Origin: Oscillospiraceae bacterium
GTDB taxonomy: Bacteria > Bacillota > Clostridia > Oscillospirales > Ruminococcaceae
Length of the DNA stretch: 64,000 bases
Assembly: GCA_009778065.1 (NCBI GenBank)
Contig: WRKM01000012.1
Coordinates: forward strand, 1 to 64,000
Direction: 5' to 3'
Part shown: piece by piece, positions 1 to 7,190 of the stretch
How positions within the stretch are numbered: position 1 is the stretch's first letter
How the letters are laid out: every line of letters starts with the position of its first letter
Notes under the pieces: model-generated
What the model was told of the DNA's origin: nothing
What the model saw: the letters and a program-made list of their open reading frames with translations, nothing else
Databases searched by the model: none
Made by a program: the position numbers and the translations under genes

Positions 1-879
1 GGAACTCCTGAAGATTTTGAAACATTAGTAACTATTGAAGAAGTGGAAAATTTTCAAGAAGAAAATCCGACAGATTTACAGGGCAAAACGCAAAGAATTG
101 AAATTGATGCAGAACATGATTTTTCCGCGCTGGAGCTTATCGGGTATCGGATAGATGATGAGGGTTTTATACTAATAGATTATCTTCGCGAAAACAATTG
201 TGACCTTAATCTTTTTAGAGAGTATTTTTTCGGTACATGGAAATCAGATAAAGATGAAGATTTAATTATTGATGATTCCGAAAAAAGCTCTATCAGTATA
301 AACCCTTCTCGGTCGTGGTTATTTTATACTTTGAACTTAAATAACGACACTCTTTCAATTTCTGTTGTTGATTCCGTAGAGATTTGTATTTATTGGCTTG
401 ACATAAAATCTTCGGATATTTTATATATGGAGGGCGGCTATTCATTTCCTAATGAAAATGAAATTAAATCTTTTAACACCAATAATGATGAAGGAAAAAC
501 ATATTCAACACGAACATTTACTAAAACAGATGCCCCGATAAATGAACCCGAAAACAATTTTTTGAGTGACCTTATGCTCATTGAATTAAGAGAAGAATAT
601 AATATTGAACAACTGTTTAATGAGGTTGATTATACTTTAGATAATATTTATTATTTCAATCTTTTTTACCAACCGGTTTATCTTATTTCAAAGTCACCCG
701 ACAAATTTGTATTAAAAACAAGATTGGTTTTTGGTTATGGAAATGCTTTCATTGATGTAACATACACAACAGAAAAGATTAACGGAGATTGGGTTCAAAC
801 GAGAGAGATTACTCCGGAAGCACTTGAGAGGGCGCGTGAAGAAATTAAAAATGACGGATATGTGATAAGTATTTATTAA
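1..879 (+). CDS. Partial secreted/hypothetical protein, 5' end outside window
   Basis: The reading frame is open from base 1, so the gene starts upstream of the window; a GTG at position 43 is only an internal in-frame codon with no convincing ribosome binding site. About 292 codons are visible. The protein is acidic and rich in Asn, Asp, Glu, Ile and Tyr, with no recognisable domain and no membrane segment in the visible part. Its position at the head of an array of lipoprotein genes, its similar AT-rich composition, and the copy of the array's intergenic repeat just behind its stop suggest it is another member whose signal peptide lies outside. I do not recognise a family; function unknown. 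Confidence 0.7.
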   Translation, partial: GTPEDFETLVTIEEVENFQEENPTDLQGKTQRIEIDAEHDFSALELIGYRIDDEGFILIDYLRENNCDLNLFREYFFGTWKSDKDEDLIIDDSEKSSISINPSRSWLFYTLNLNNDTLSISVVDSVEICIYWLDIKSSDILYMEGGYSFPNENEIKSFNTNNDEGKTYSTRTFTKTDAPINEPENNFLSDLMLIELREEYNIEQLFNEVDYTLDNIYYFNLFYQPVYLISKSPDKFVLKTRLVFGYGNAFIDVTYTTEKINGDWVQTREITPEALERAREEIKNDGYVISIY

Positions 880-892
880 AATAATAAAACAG

Positions 893-959
893 TTCATTTT
901 GAATTTCAGACAGATTGTACTGTCTGATATTTTTAGATTAAAATTTTATTTTTTACTCC
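893..959 (+). repeat. Lipoprotein-array intergenic repeat, copy a (5' part missing)
   Basis: This AT-rich stretch matches those in front of the genes at 2475, 3442 and 5460. It contains the palindrome CAGACAG (907-913), spacer ATTGTA, CTGTCTG (920-926), followed by a T/A-rich run that leads straight into the promoter -35 box. The second, upstream palindrome found in other copies is absent here. Confidence 0.75.
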
Positions 960-988
960 TTGACAAAGTTAAAAATTGACGATATAAT
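960..988 (+). promoter_or_regulatory. Consensus sigma-A promoter of lipoprotein gene 1
   Basis: TTGACA at 960-965 and TATAAT at 983-988 with a 17-bp spacer, a perfect consensus match. The palindrome CAGACAG-N6-CTGTCTG ends 33 bp upstream. RBS AAAGAAAGG lies at 1004-1012, 13 bases before the ATG. Confidence 0.85.
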
Positions 989-1025
989 AAAATCATAACA
1001 TTTAAAGAAAGGCTTGATTTTAATT

Positions 1026-2198
1026 ATGAAATATGTGCTGAGTGCGGGTTTATGCGTGATTATTGCGGGGGTTATGCTTGCGGGGTGCGGGGGGGATATT
1101 CCGATGCAGAGTGCGATTGAAAATGAAGCATCAGAAGTTGTCGGAAATAAGGAAATTGTTTCGGAGTTCACTCATGAAAAAAGCCCTCACAATATTGTTG
1201 AAACTAAAACTGAAGTATATGAAGAGTTTTATAACGGGTCATTAAAAGTAATAACACAAGGAATTGGTCCTGATGTATTGTTTGGAATTGTTGATGTCAA
1301 CGATAATACAATTTTAGACTGTATTTATACCGGTTATAGCATAATCTCCCCAAACAGAATAGTCGTTTCTCAAAACAACAGCGTGGATTTTGGTTTTGAA
1401 AATAGTATATCATGGATTTATGATGCAACAGGAAATGTTATATCCGATGGAGAATGGAGAATCATTGAATTTAATAATAAAGGCGAGGGTACATACTCTA
1501 CTTACGGCTTCGGTGGTATATATTTACCCGATGGAGAAAGCGGAGAGGGCGCTTTTCTTATAGACCATGACGGTAACAAGGTTTTACCTACTCGATTTGA
1601 TTATTTTTCCATGCTGAGTAAATGGGATGAATATCTTGTTGTCGGTAAAGATGGTAAGGAGTATGTAATAGACCTTAACGGGAATACCTTAGATGAATCA
1701 GTAGATAATTTTTTAGCGAGTAGAGATGACGGAAACAGGGGAGAGAATCCTAAAAGTGAGGTTGAAACTGCGACCCCTCTTTTTACGGACTTAAATACAA
1801 AAGAAATTATTCCTTTAAGTATTGAAATCATAGACAATGATACTTTAGATAATTACCATTCGTATTATGAGTTATCAGAACCTTATTCAGAAGAATATAA
1901 TATTGACCAAAAACTTATTTTTAAACCTAACAAAGCTATAACTGACTTTAAATTCATTGAAATAAGGATTAATGAAAGTTGGGTTTCTGATGCAGATGAC
2001 TCTATTTATTTCGCAGGTGATATTTTATATTCTATTGATGTGTTTAATCCCGAAAAACCTTTTGTAGTTAATTGGATAGAATTTGGCGCAATACCTCACA
2101 GGGGGATTTCATATACAGATGAAAATGGTAAATTTAAAAGTTTTTATTTAACTCACAGTGGTGATGATGGTAAACTTATCCTTATTAGTATTTGTTAA
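1026..2198 (+). CDS. Lipoprotein with WG-repeat-like C-terminal region (array member 1)
   Basis: A type II signal peptide (Met-Lys, hydrophobic core, lipobox LAGC at residues 18-21) predicts an outer-face membrane lipoprotein. I chose the ATG at 1026; an in-frame TTG at 1014 touches the RBS and is unlikely. Residues about 130-230 contain Gly/Asp-rich segments such as DATGNVISDGEW and DHDGNKVLP, resembling WG/KWG-type beta repeats; the C-terminal 160 residues are unassigned. The mature N-terminus (DIPMQSAIENEASEVV) is shared with the genes at 3442 and 5460, and the central part is paralogous to the gene at 5460. The gene has its own consensus promoter. Substrate or partner unknown; an adhesin, sensor or immunity-type role is possible but unsupported. 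Confidence 0.8.
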   Translation: MKYVLSAGLCVIIAGVMLAGCGGDIPMQSAIENEASEVVGNKEIVSEFTHEKSPHNIVETKTEVYEEFYNGSLKVITQGIGPDVLFGIVDVNDNTILDCIYTGYSIISPNRIVVSQNNSVDFGFENSISWIYDATGNVISDGEWRIIEFNNKGEGTYSTYGFGGIYLPDGESGEGAFLIDHDGNKVLPTRFDYFSMLSKWDEYLVVGKDGKEYVIDLNGNTLDESVDNFLASRDDGNRGENPKSEVETATPLFTDLNTKEIIPLSIEIIDNDTLDNYHSYYELSEPYSEEYNIDQKLIFKPNKAITDFKFIEIRINESWVSDADDSIYFAGDILYSIDVFNPEKPFVVNWIEFGAIPHRGISYTDENGKFKSFYLTHSGDDGKLILISIC

Positions 2199-2307
2199 TA
2201 TTATCATTTCGCGGGGTGCTATTCGGAGAAATTTTAATGTAATCAACAAGAGGACTGATACTAAATGTTCCCGTATTATTTGGTTGTACAACATACACAT
2301 TACAACT

Positions 2308-2408
2308 TATAATACAAATTATAGTATACATTATATTTCCTTTAATTTTGATTTTCAGACAGATTGTACTGTTTGATAATTTCAGATTAAAAATTTATAT
2401 TTTACTCC
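2308..2408 (+). repeat. Lipoprotein-array intergenic repeat, copy b
   Basis: This copy contains a degenerate form of the first palindrome (TATAATACA ... TACATTATA, about 2308-2336), a pyrimidine-rich linker, then CAGACAG (2356-2362), ATTGTA, CTGTTTG (2369-2375, one change), and an A/T run into the promoter. Confidence 0.75.
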
Positions 2409-2437
2409 TTGACAAAGTTAAATATTGGCGATATAAT
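2409..2437 (+). promoter_or_regulatory. Consensus sigma-A promoter of lipoprotein gene 2
   Basis: TTGACA 2409-2414, TATAAT 2432-2437, 17-bp spacer; sequence nearly identical to the promoters at 960, 3376 and 5394. Confidence 0.85.
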
Positions 2438-2474
2438 TAAATCATAACATTTAAAGAAAGGCTTGATTTTAATT

Positions 2475-3173
2475 ATGAAATATGTACTGAGTGCGGGTTT
2501 ATGCGTGATTATTGCGGGGGTTATGCTTGCGGGGTGTGGGGGAAAGGCTGAGAAAGACATAGAACCGAATATTCAGGAGCAGGGCTTGAATGAAAGTCAA
2601 ATCGAAGACAAAGACATTCATGAGGAAAAACCGATTGAAGGAGACTTAATATTCCAAAATGAAAATCTAAATATTTCGGAGTTTCGCTACATAGATTATG
2701 AAACCCCGCTTGGTCGCCCATCTCCCGAAGACCCTTTTAAAAAAACGATTAATGTGATTTTTCCTCTTAGTATTTTCGATGACTTAGATGAAGATATTGC
2801 GCTTAACGAAGCGATATATCTTGCTGATAAATCAATTGAATTTCTTGTCGGACTTGAACATAGTTACGATGAAACAATAAAACAAATAAAAGATAATTTC
2901 CATCTTCACTCTGAAAACTCTTTAAAATATATCGAGGATTTTCATAAGAACAGCACATTGGATTTAATTTTACAACTTAATATTTTTAAGGGTGGTTATT
3001 TTTCAGATGCTTCTATAATTTATGATTTTATTAAAAGTAATGATATTAAAGCAGATTATATTTCGGTTGTAGTCTATGCACTTTATAATGATATGGATAC
3101 TAAGAGCGAGACCAGCTTGGGGTTTTTAAGGTTTGAAGATGGCAGTTACGAATTGTTTGGTATGATGTTCTAA
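2475..3173 (+). CDS. Lipoprotein of unknown function (array member 2)
   Basis: Start ATG at 2475 follows the same RBS and spacing as the other array genes. The signal peptide MKYVLSAGLCVIIAGVMLAG plus lipobox Cys is almost identical to that of the gene at 1026. After the cysteine the sequence is unrelated to its neighbours: an acidic Glu/Asp/Gln linker (residues about 25-65), then a folded alpha/beta-looking region of about 165 residues. The stretch around residues 80-105 (KTINVIFPLSIFDD) and the terminal LGFLRFEDGSYELFGMMF recall small extracytoplasmic domains, but I recognise no family. It has its own promoter and a terminator at 3209-3243, so it is probably a single-gene transcript. Exported lipoprotein is well supported; function is unknown. 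Confidence 0.8.
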   Translation: MKYVLSAGLCVIIAGVMLAGCGGKAEKDIEPNIQEQGLNESQIEDKDIHEEKPIEGDLIFQNENLNISEFRYIDYETPLGRPSPEDPFKKTINVIFPLSIFDDLDEDIALNEAIYLADKSIEFLVGLEHSYDETIKQIKDNFHLHSENSLKYIEDFHKNSTLDLILQLNIFKGGYFSDASIIYDFIKSNDIKADYISVVVYALYNDMDTKSETSLGFLRFEDGSYELFGMMF

Positions 3174-3208
3174 ATTTATAAATACTTAATGAAAAAATGC
3201 CTAAATTG

Positions 3209-3243
3209 AACTGAAAACCGCTATACAAAAGCGGTTTTCAGTT
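3209..3243 (+). terminator. Rho-independent terminator after lipoprotein gene 2
   Basis: Perfect 14-bp stem: AACTGAAAACCGCT at 3209-3222, 7-base loop, AGCGGTTTTCAGTT at 3230-3243, followed by a short T-rich tail. Confidence 0.75.
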
Positions 3244-3285
3244 TTCAGACTTTTGCATATATGAAGTCGTCACAAAATTTTTAAA

Positions 3286-3375
3286 TTCTAATATACATTA
3301 TATTCCCTTTAATTTTGATTTTCAGACAGATTGTACTGTCTGATATTTTTAGAATAAAAATTTATATTTTACTCC
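3286..3375 (+). repeat. Lipoprotein-array intergenic repeat, copy c
   Basis: Only the right half of the first palindrome (TACATTATA region, about 3293-3302) is left. The linker and the second palindrome CAGACAG (3323-3329), ATTGTA, CTGTCTG (3336-3342) are intact, followed by the promoter at 3376. Confidence 0.7.
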
Positions 3376-3404
3376 TTGACAAAGTTAAAAATTGACGATA
3401 TAAT
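3376..3404 (+). promoter_or_regulatory. Consensus sigma-A promoter of lipoprotein gene 3
   Basis: TTGACA 3376-3381, TATAAT 3399-3404, 17-bp spacer. Confidence 0.85.
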
Positions 3405-3441
3405 TAAATCATAACATTTAAAGAAAGGCTTGATTTTAATT

Positions 3442-4104
3442 ATGAAAAATGTGCTGAGTGCGGGTTTATGCTTAATTATTGCGGGGGTTCTGCTTGCGGG
3501 GTGTGCGGGGAATATTCCGATGCAGAACGCAGTAGAAAATGAAGCGTTGGAAGTTGTCGAAACTTCTGCTGTTATCGAAGCCAAAGATGATTTTGATAAT
3601 ATCATAAGCGAAGGGTTGATTGTTAGTAATGTAGAAGAACAGTCAAACGAAGTAGAAAAATATCCGGAAAAGCTTGAAAATATCGAGTGGAGAGAAGGCT
3701 TTTATGAGTATAAAGGTATTACTTTTCCGGGGAAGTATTATAAAAGCCCATATAGGAATTTTGAGTCCTTTATAATAGATAAAGAATTTTTATATTCCGA
3801 TGTGGGATATAGCTTTTATTGTACCACTTCTCGCGTAGTTTTAGCATATATAACAGGAGACTATGAAAGGTTATCTTTAGACTTGTGCGAAACTGTAAAA
3901 GACCATGAACAAAATATCCGAGGTGATAATTTAATTTTGAAGTCAATGTTGGTAGATATAATTTCTACAACCGTGGGGAATGAAACAATTTCAATTGATT
4001 ACAGTGTTGTTGTTGAAAACTATGAATTGATGCCCGATATAATTGTAGAAACATATTTGAATGACAACTCTGAATGGAAAATTACATATGTAGGTATCGG
4101 TTAA
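3442..4104 (+). CDS. Lipoprotein of unknown function (array member 3)
   Basis: The start at ATG 3442 is preceded by the conserved AAAGAAAGG RBS. It encodes a lipoprotein signal peptide with lipobox LAGC (residues 18-21), then the shared mature N-terminus NIPMQNAVENEALEVVETS, then a sequence unlike the other members. Residues about 75-220 form a compact domain ending EWKITYVGIG. The phrase 'NDNSEWKITYVG' resembles the last strand of NTF2-like or DUF4878-type lipoprotein domains, in which a small alpha-beta barrel ends with a tryptophan-containing strand, but this is a weak structural impression. The 3' end lies only 41 bp before the next gene's -10 box, and there is no terminator, so read-through into the LRR gene is plausible. 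Confidence 0.8.
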   Translation: MKNVLSAGLCLIIAGVLLAGCAGNIPMQNAVENEALEVVETSAVIEAKDDFDNIISEGLIVSNVEEQSNEVEKYPEKLENIEWREGFYEYKGITFPGKYYKSPYRNFESFIIDKEFLYSDVGYSFYCTTSRVVLAYITGDYERLSLDLCETVKDHEQNIRGDNLILKSMLVDIISTTVGNETISIDYSVVVENYELMPDIIVETYLNDNSEWKITYVGIG

Positions 4105-4145
4105 TAATAAAAATGAACAGAAATATTTTCAAATTGTTTCGGCGA

Positions 4146-4151
4146 TATAAT
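4146..4151 (+). promoter_or_regulatory. Truncated promoter cassette (-10 only) before lipoprotein gene 4
   Basis: TATAAT at 4146-4151 and everything 3' of it match the other array promoters, but the sequence 17 bp upstream (4123-4128, ATATTT) is not a -35 box. The conserved cassette is cut a few bases before the -10 box. The gene may depend on read-through from the gene at 3442. Confidence 0.5.
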
Positions 4152-4188
4152 AAAATCATAACATTTAAAGAAAGGCTTGATTTTAATT

Positions 4189-5127
4189 ATGAAAAATGTA
4201 TTTCGTGCGGGTTTATGCGTTATTATTACGGGGGTTATGCTTGCGGGGTGCGGGAAAAATTCAAATACGGATATACGGGAAACGGGAGTTTTTGAGAGTG
4301 ATGTTTCTCTTGAAGCAGATAATAACGAAATATCAGATTTTTATGGAATTCCGCGAGTTACAGAGACAAAAGAGATAAAAAGGGCAGAAAAACAAGATTT
4401 AATAGATGAAGTGAAACGAATAAATTTAAACAAGGATTTAACAGAAGAAGACATTGAAGAATTATGGTTATACACTTGGGTTGTATTTCATATTCAAGAC
4501 AGTGTCGATATATCTTTGATTTCAAGGCTTGAGAATCTTGAAAAATTAGCAATACATCAAGGTGATACTCCAAACTTGTTTGAAACTTCCTCAAGAGCAT
4601 ATATATCTGATTTTTCGTTTTTAAACAATATGCAAATTAAAAAATTGGAAATAAATTTCAGCGACAAAGATATTATTTTAAACGGAATAAATCTTCCTCA
4701 ACTTGAAGAACTTGAAATAAATTGTGCAAAAATCATTGATGATGAAATAATTACATCATTCCCTAATCTAAAAAATCTTTATATTGGACATTCCGATGTA
4801 GAATCAATCGCTCCTTTTTGCGGAATGGATTTGGAAAGAATGTCTTTTTATAACACCAATTTTAAAGAAGAAAATTCGGATAGTATAAATGATATAATAA
4901 CTTTAGTGGATTTAGCTTTTGCTTTCACCAATATATCTTTTTCCACACTCAGCGGTTTAACGAAATTAGAATATTTATACCTACAGAGAATACCGGATGA
5001 TTTTGATTTTGAAATGCTTTTTGAATTAACTTGGTTGAGAGCATTAAATTTAGAAATATCACCGCCGGAGGGGTTTATTGAAAGATATAAAGAAGCAAAC
5101 CCTACTGTCTATACTTACTGGTTCTAA
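4189..5127 (+). CDS. Leucine-rich-repeat lipoprotein (array member 4)
   Basis: ATG 4189 with the array RBS; signal peptide and lipobox LAGC at residues 18-21, mature protein starting CGKNSNTDIRE. From about residue 100 to 300 there are irregular leucine-rich repeats of roughly 22-24 residues, e.g. LPQLEELEINCAKI, FPNLKNLYIGHSDV, LTKLEYLYLQRI and LTWLRALNLEI, giving a predicted curved solenoid on the outer membrane face suited to protein binding. The shared cassette ends soon after the lipobox; the DIPMQ-type segment present in three other members is missing. Intact -35 box absent (see 4146). Recognition of LRR is by pattern; the ligand is unknown. Confidence 0.8.
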   Translation: MKNVFRAGLCVIITGVMLAGCGKNSNTDIRETGVFESDVSLEADNNEISDFYGIPRVTETKEIKRAEKQDLIDEVKRINLNKDLTEEDIEELWLYTWVVFHIQDSVDISLISRLENLEKLAIHQGDTPNLFETSSRAYISDFSFLNNMQIKKLEINFSDKDIILNGINLPQLEELEINCAKIIDDEIITSFPNLKNLYIGHSDVESIAPFCGMDLERMSFYNTNFKEENSDSINDIITLVDLAFAFTNISFSTLSGLTKLEYLYLQRIPDDFDFEMLFELTWLRALNLEISPPEGFIERYKEANPTVYTYWF

Positions 5128-5149
5128 AAGTCTAAACGCAAATCAATAC

Positions 5150-5174
5150 CCGGTCGAGAAACATCTCAGACCGG
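5150..5174 (+). terminator. Possible weak terminator after lipoprotein gene 4
   Basis: CCGGTC 5150-5155 pairs with GACCGG 5169-5174, extended inside by GAG/CTC, followed only by a mixed A/T tail. The rest of the 5128-5459 gap holds no gene: it carries this hairpin, the intergenic repeat and the next promoter. Confidence 0.35.
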
Positions 5175-5292
5175 ATATTAATTTTACTTGTGTTAATCGA
5201 ATTGTAGCTGTAATCCGCGTTTTTTTATCCAAGAACCTTTACCGTCTTTCATTATTCTTTCGGCAAAAATATTAGACATAAACTTTACCTTT

Positions 5293-5393
5293 CATAATGT
5301 AAATTATAGTATACATTATATTTCCTTTCATTTTGAATTTTAGACATATTGTACTGTTTGATATTTTTAGATTAAAATTTTATTTTTTACTCC
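5293..5393 (+). repeat. Lipoprotein-array intergenic repeat, copy d
   Basis: The first palindrome is complete: ATAATGTA (5294-5301) and TACATTAT (5312-5319). The linker follows, then a degraded second palindrome (TAGACAT 5341-5347, ATTGTA, CTGTTTG 5354-5360) and the A/T run into the promoter. Confidence 0.75.
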
Positions 5394-5422
5394 TTGACAA
5401 AGTTAAAAATTGGCGATATAAT
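5394..5422 (+). promoter_or_regulatory. Consensus sigma-A promoter of lipoprotein gene 5
   Basis: TTGACA 5394-5399, TATAAT 5417-5422, 17-bp spacer. Confidence 0.85.
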
Positions 5423-5459
5423 TAAATCATAACATTTAAAGAAAGGCTTGATTTTAACT

Positions 5460-6125
5460 ATGAAAAATATATTTTGTAAGGGTTTATGCTTGATTATTGC
5501 GGGGGTTATGCTTGCGGGGTGTGAGGGGGATATTCCGATACAGAGTGCAGTTGAAAATGGAGCGTCGGAAATTATCGAAACTTCGGCGAATATCGAATTT
5601 GAGTATATAAACGAAGAATCAATGGAAAAAGTAGAGGGGAAAAAGGAAGCAGATACTACACAAACGACCACTGAAGATTTGTATGAAAATAAAACACAAA
5701 TTAAAGATATAGCGAATAACTTATTATTAAACGGTTTTGAAAAAGCCCACGTTATAACTGAAAATCGTATAATTGCTCGTATGACTCATGATTATGAAGG
5801 AGATGATAATGAAAGATGGATGCATACAGAAACTTGGATTTTTGATGGCGAGGGGAATGTTGTTTCAGATGGAAAATGGGTTGACATTAGATTTGGGCGT
5901 CATGACGAAGGACGCGAAACTATAGGTATAGGTATAATTTATCGCCCTGATGGTGAAGAAGGTATCGGAGAATTTTTGATAAATCAGGACGGCGAGAAAA
6001 TCTCTCCTATACGTTATGATAATATAACTATGCATTGGCTTTATAATACATTTGTAGTCACAATTGATGGCGAAAGTTATGCAGTCGATGGCAATGGTAA
6101 TCGAGTTGATATAGAATTTGATTAA
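5460..6125 (+). CDS. Lipoprotein with WG-repeat-like region (array member 5)
   Basis: ATG 5460 with conserved RBS; signal peptide MKNIFCKGLCLIIAGVMLAG followed by the lipobox Cys. The mature N-terminus DIPIQSAVENGASEIIETS matches array members 1 and 3. Residues about 110-220 align by eye with member 1: WIFDGEGNVVSDGKW, GIIYRPDGEEG, FLINQDGEKISPIRYD, VDGNGNRVD, again WG-repeat-like hairpins. It is shorter than member 1, ending where that protein continues for another 160 residues, so it is either an ancestral short form or a truncated duplicate. Last gene of the array, closed by a strong bidirectional terminator. Function unknown; surface lipoprotein well supported. Confidence 0.8.
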   Translation: MKNIFCKGLCLIIAGVMLAGCEGDIPIQSAVENGASEIIETSANIEFEYINEESMEKVEGKKEADTTQTTTEDLYENKTQIKDIANNLLLNGFEKAHVITENRIIARMTHDYEGDDNERWMHTETWIFDGEGNVVSDGKWVDIRFGRHDEGRETIGIGIIYRPDGEEGIGEFLINQDGEKISPIRYDNITMHWLYNTFVVTIDGESYAVDGNGNRVDIEFD

Positions 6126-6134
6126 GCTAATTGG

Positions 6135-6172
6135 AAAAGATACCGAAAATAATAAAACTTTCGGTATCTTTT
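6135..6172. terminator. Bidirectional terminator between lipoprotein array and tail module
   Basis: Perfect 14-bp stem AAAAGATACCGAAA (6135-6148) / TTTCGGTATCTTTT (6159-6172), 10-base loop. T-runs at either end serve both the plus-strand lipoprotein gene and the converging minus-strand hydrolase gene. Confidence 0.85.
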
Positions 6173-6188
6173 TCACCGATGTTACACA

Positions 6189-7031
6189 TTAATCATTTTC
6201 GTGTAGTTCGCAAGGACACCACGGTTCGGTATCTCCTGTGAATTCAATATATGGAAAGAACCTTTGCGGGTTTATAGTGTTTGCGGGTGTTTCATGTGTT
6301 CCCCCATCATTAATCATTGCTAAATGGAGATGGTGTCCGCTATCACCTATAGAAAGACCTGTGTTACTGACATGACCAATCTGTGTACCCGGAACAACTT
6401 TTGAAATTCCTTCAGTAAAGTAATTATTGGGGTTATCTCGCATATGTGCAAATAAAACACGGATGTTTTTTCCGGTTATTGGGTCAATATTATTAGTTTC
6501 AATCACAACAGAGTTCCCCAAACCGTTTCCCTTGTCTGTTTCTGCCCTTATTTTAACCACTTTCCCGGAAGCCGGGCTTATAATTTTTAAATCTTTCATG
6601 GGTATGGGGTTATTTGCTATGTCAATTGCTCGGTGGTATGGTAATTCTCCACGGTCACGATCATATCCTGATGAAATATTTCTTGTATTTAACACATCAT
6701 CGAAAACCCAATTCCAATGAAAGTCATATGGTCCATGCGGTTCATGAAATACGCCGGGGTTACTGTCATCGTTAAGATATGCAGGTGGGATTCTTATAAC
6801 ACAGCCCGCCCATGCTTTTTTATTTGCTTCCGGTATTGCAAATATAACTGTTGTCCCCGATTTACGTGCTTTAACTGTTCCGTTTTTATCTACTGTTGCA
6901 ATTAGAGGATTACGGCTACTCCAAATTAATTTTTTATTTGGTGCATTTGCGGGTGTTACTTCCGCATCAATTTGAATCGTACCACCTATATTCAATATTG
7001 TGAATACAGGTAATTGTATGTTTACGCTCAT
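6189..7031 (-). CDS. M23-family cell-wall peptidase with N-terminal bacterial Ig-like domain
   Basis: Residues about 8-85 look like a BIG2 Ig-like domain (IQIDAEVTPANAPNKKLIW, IATVDKNGTVKARKSGTTVI). Residues about 130-260 form a LytM/M23 zinc metallopeptidase: the metal ligands are in YHRAIDIAN (His-x3-Asp) and HHLHLAM (HxH), with GNSVVIETN and VPGTQIGHVSNTG as the flanking conserved strands. M23 enzymes cut peptide cross-links in peptidoglycan. There is no signal peptide, which fits a virion- or tail-associated lysin rather than a secreted autolysin. It is the last gene of the minus-strand tail module, so a tail-tip hydrolase or endolysin is the best reading. RBS AAAGGA precedes the ATG. Confidence 0.8.
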   Translation of the reverse strand: MSVNIQLPVFTILNIGGTIQIDAEVTPANAPNKKLIWSSRNPLIATVDKNGTVKARKSGTTVIFAIPEANKKAWAGCVIRIPPAYLNDDSNPGVFHEPHGPYDFHWNWVFDDVLNTRNISSGYDRDRGELPYHRAIDIANNPIPMKDLKIISPASGKVVKIRAETDKGNGLGNSVVIETNNIDPITGKNIRVLFAHMRDNPNNYFTEGISKVVPGTQIGHVSNTGLSIGDSGHHLHLAMINDGGTHETPANTINPQRFFPYIEFTGDTEPWCPCELHEND

Positions 7032-7041
7032 TTTATTCCTT

Positions 7042-7112
7042 TATAATGTAAATTATAGTATACATTATATTTCCTTTCATTTTGATTTTCAGACAGATTT
7101 TACTGTCTGATG
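7042..7112 (+). repeat. Intergenic repeat, copy e, outside the lipoprotein array
   Basis: Both palindromes are present and perfect here: TATAATGTA (7042-7050) / TACATTATA (7061-7069) and CAGACAG (7090-7096) / CTGTCTG (7103-7109), with the same pyrimidine-rich linker as in the lipoprotein array. No array-type promoter or signal peptide follows; the copy sits between two minus-strand phage-like genes. Confidence 0.75.
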
Positions 7113-7190
7113 TTTTTTACTTTTTTTATTGCTTGTCTTGGAAAGTTTGAAAACAATCATAGGCAACACCCCTTTCAATTTTTTTGTTTT

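Noticed and set aside
1063-1245. Second plus-strand ORF inside the first lipoprotein gene
   Set aside because: It reads the same DNA in another frame, without RBS; the same artefact occurs at 4196 because the signal-peptide DNA is conserved.
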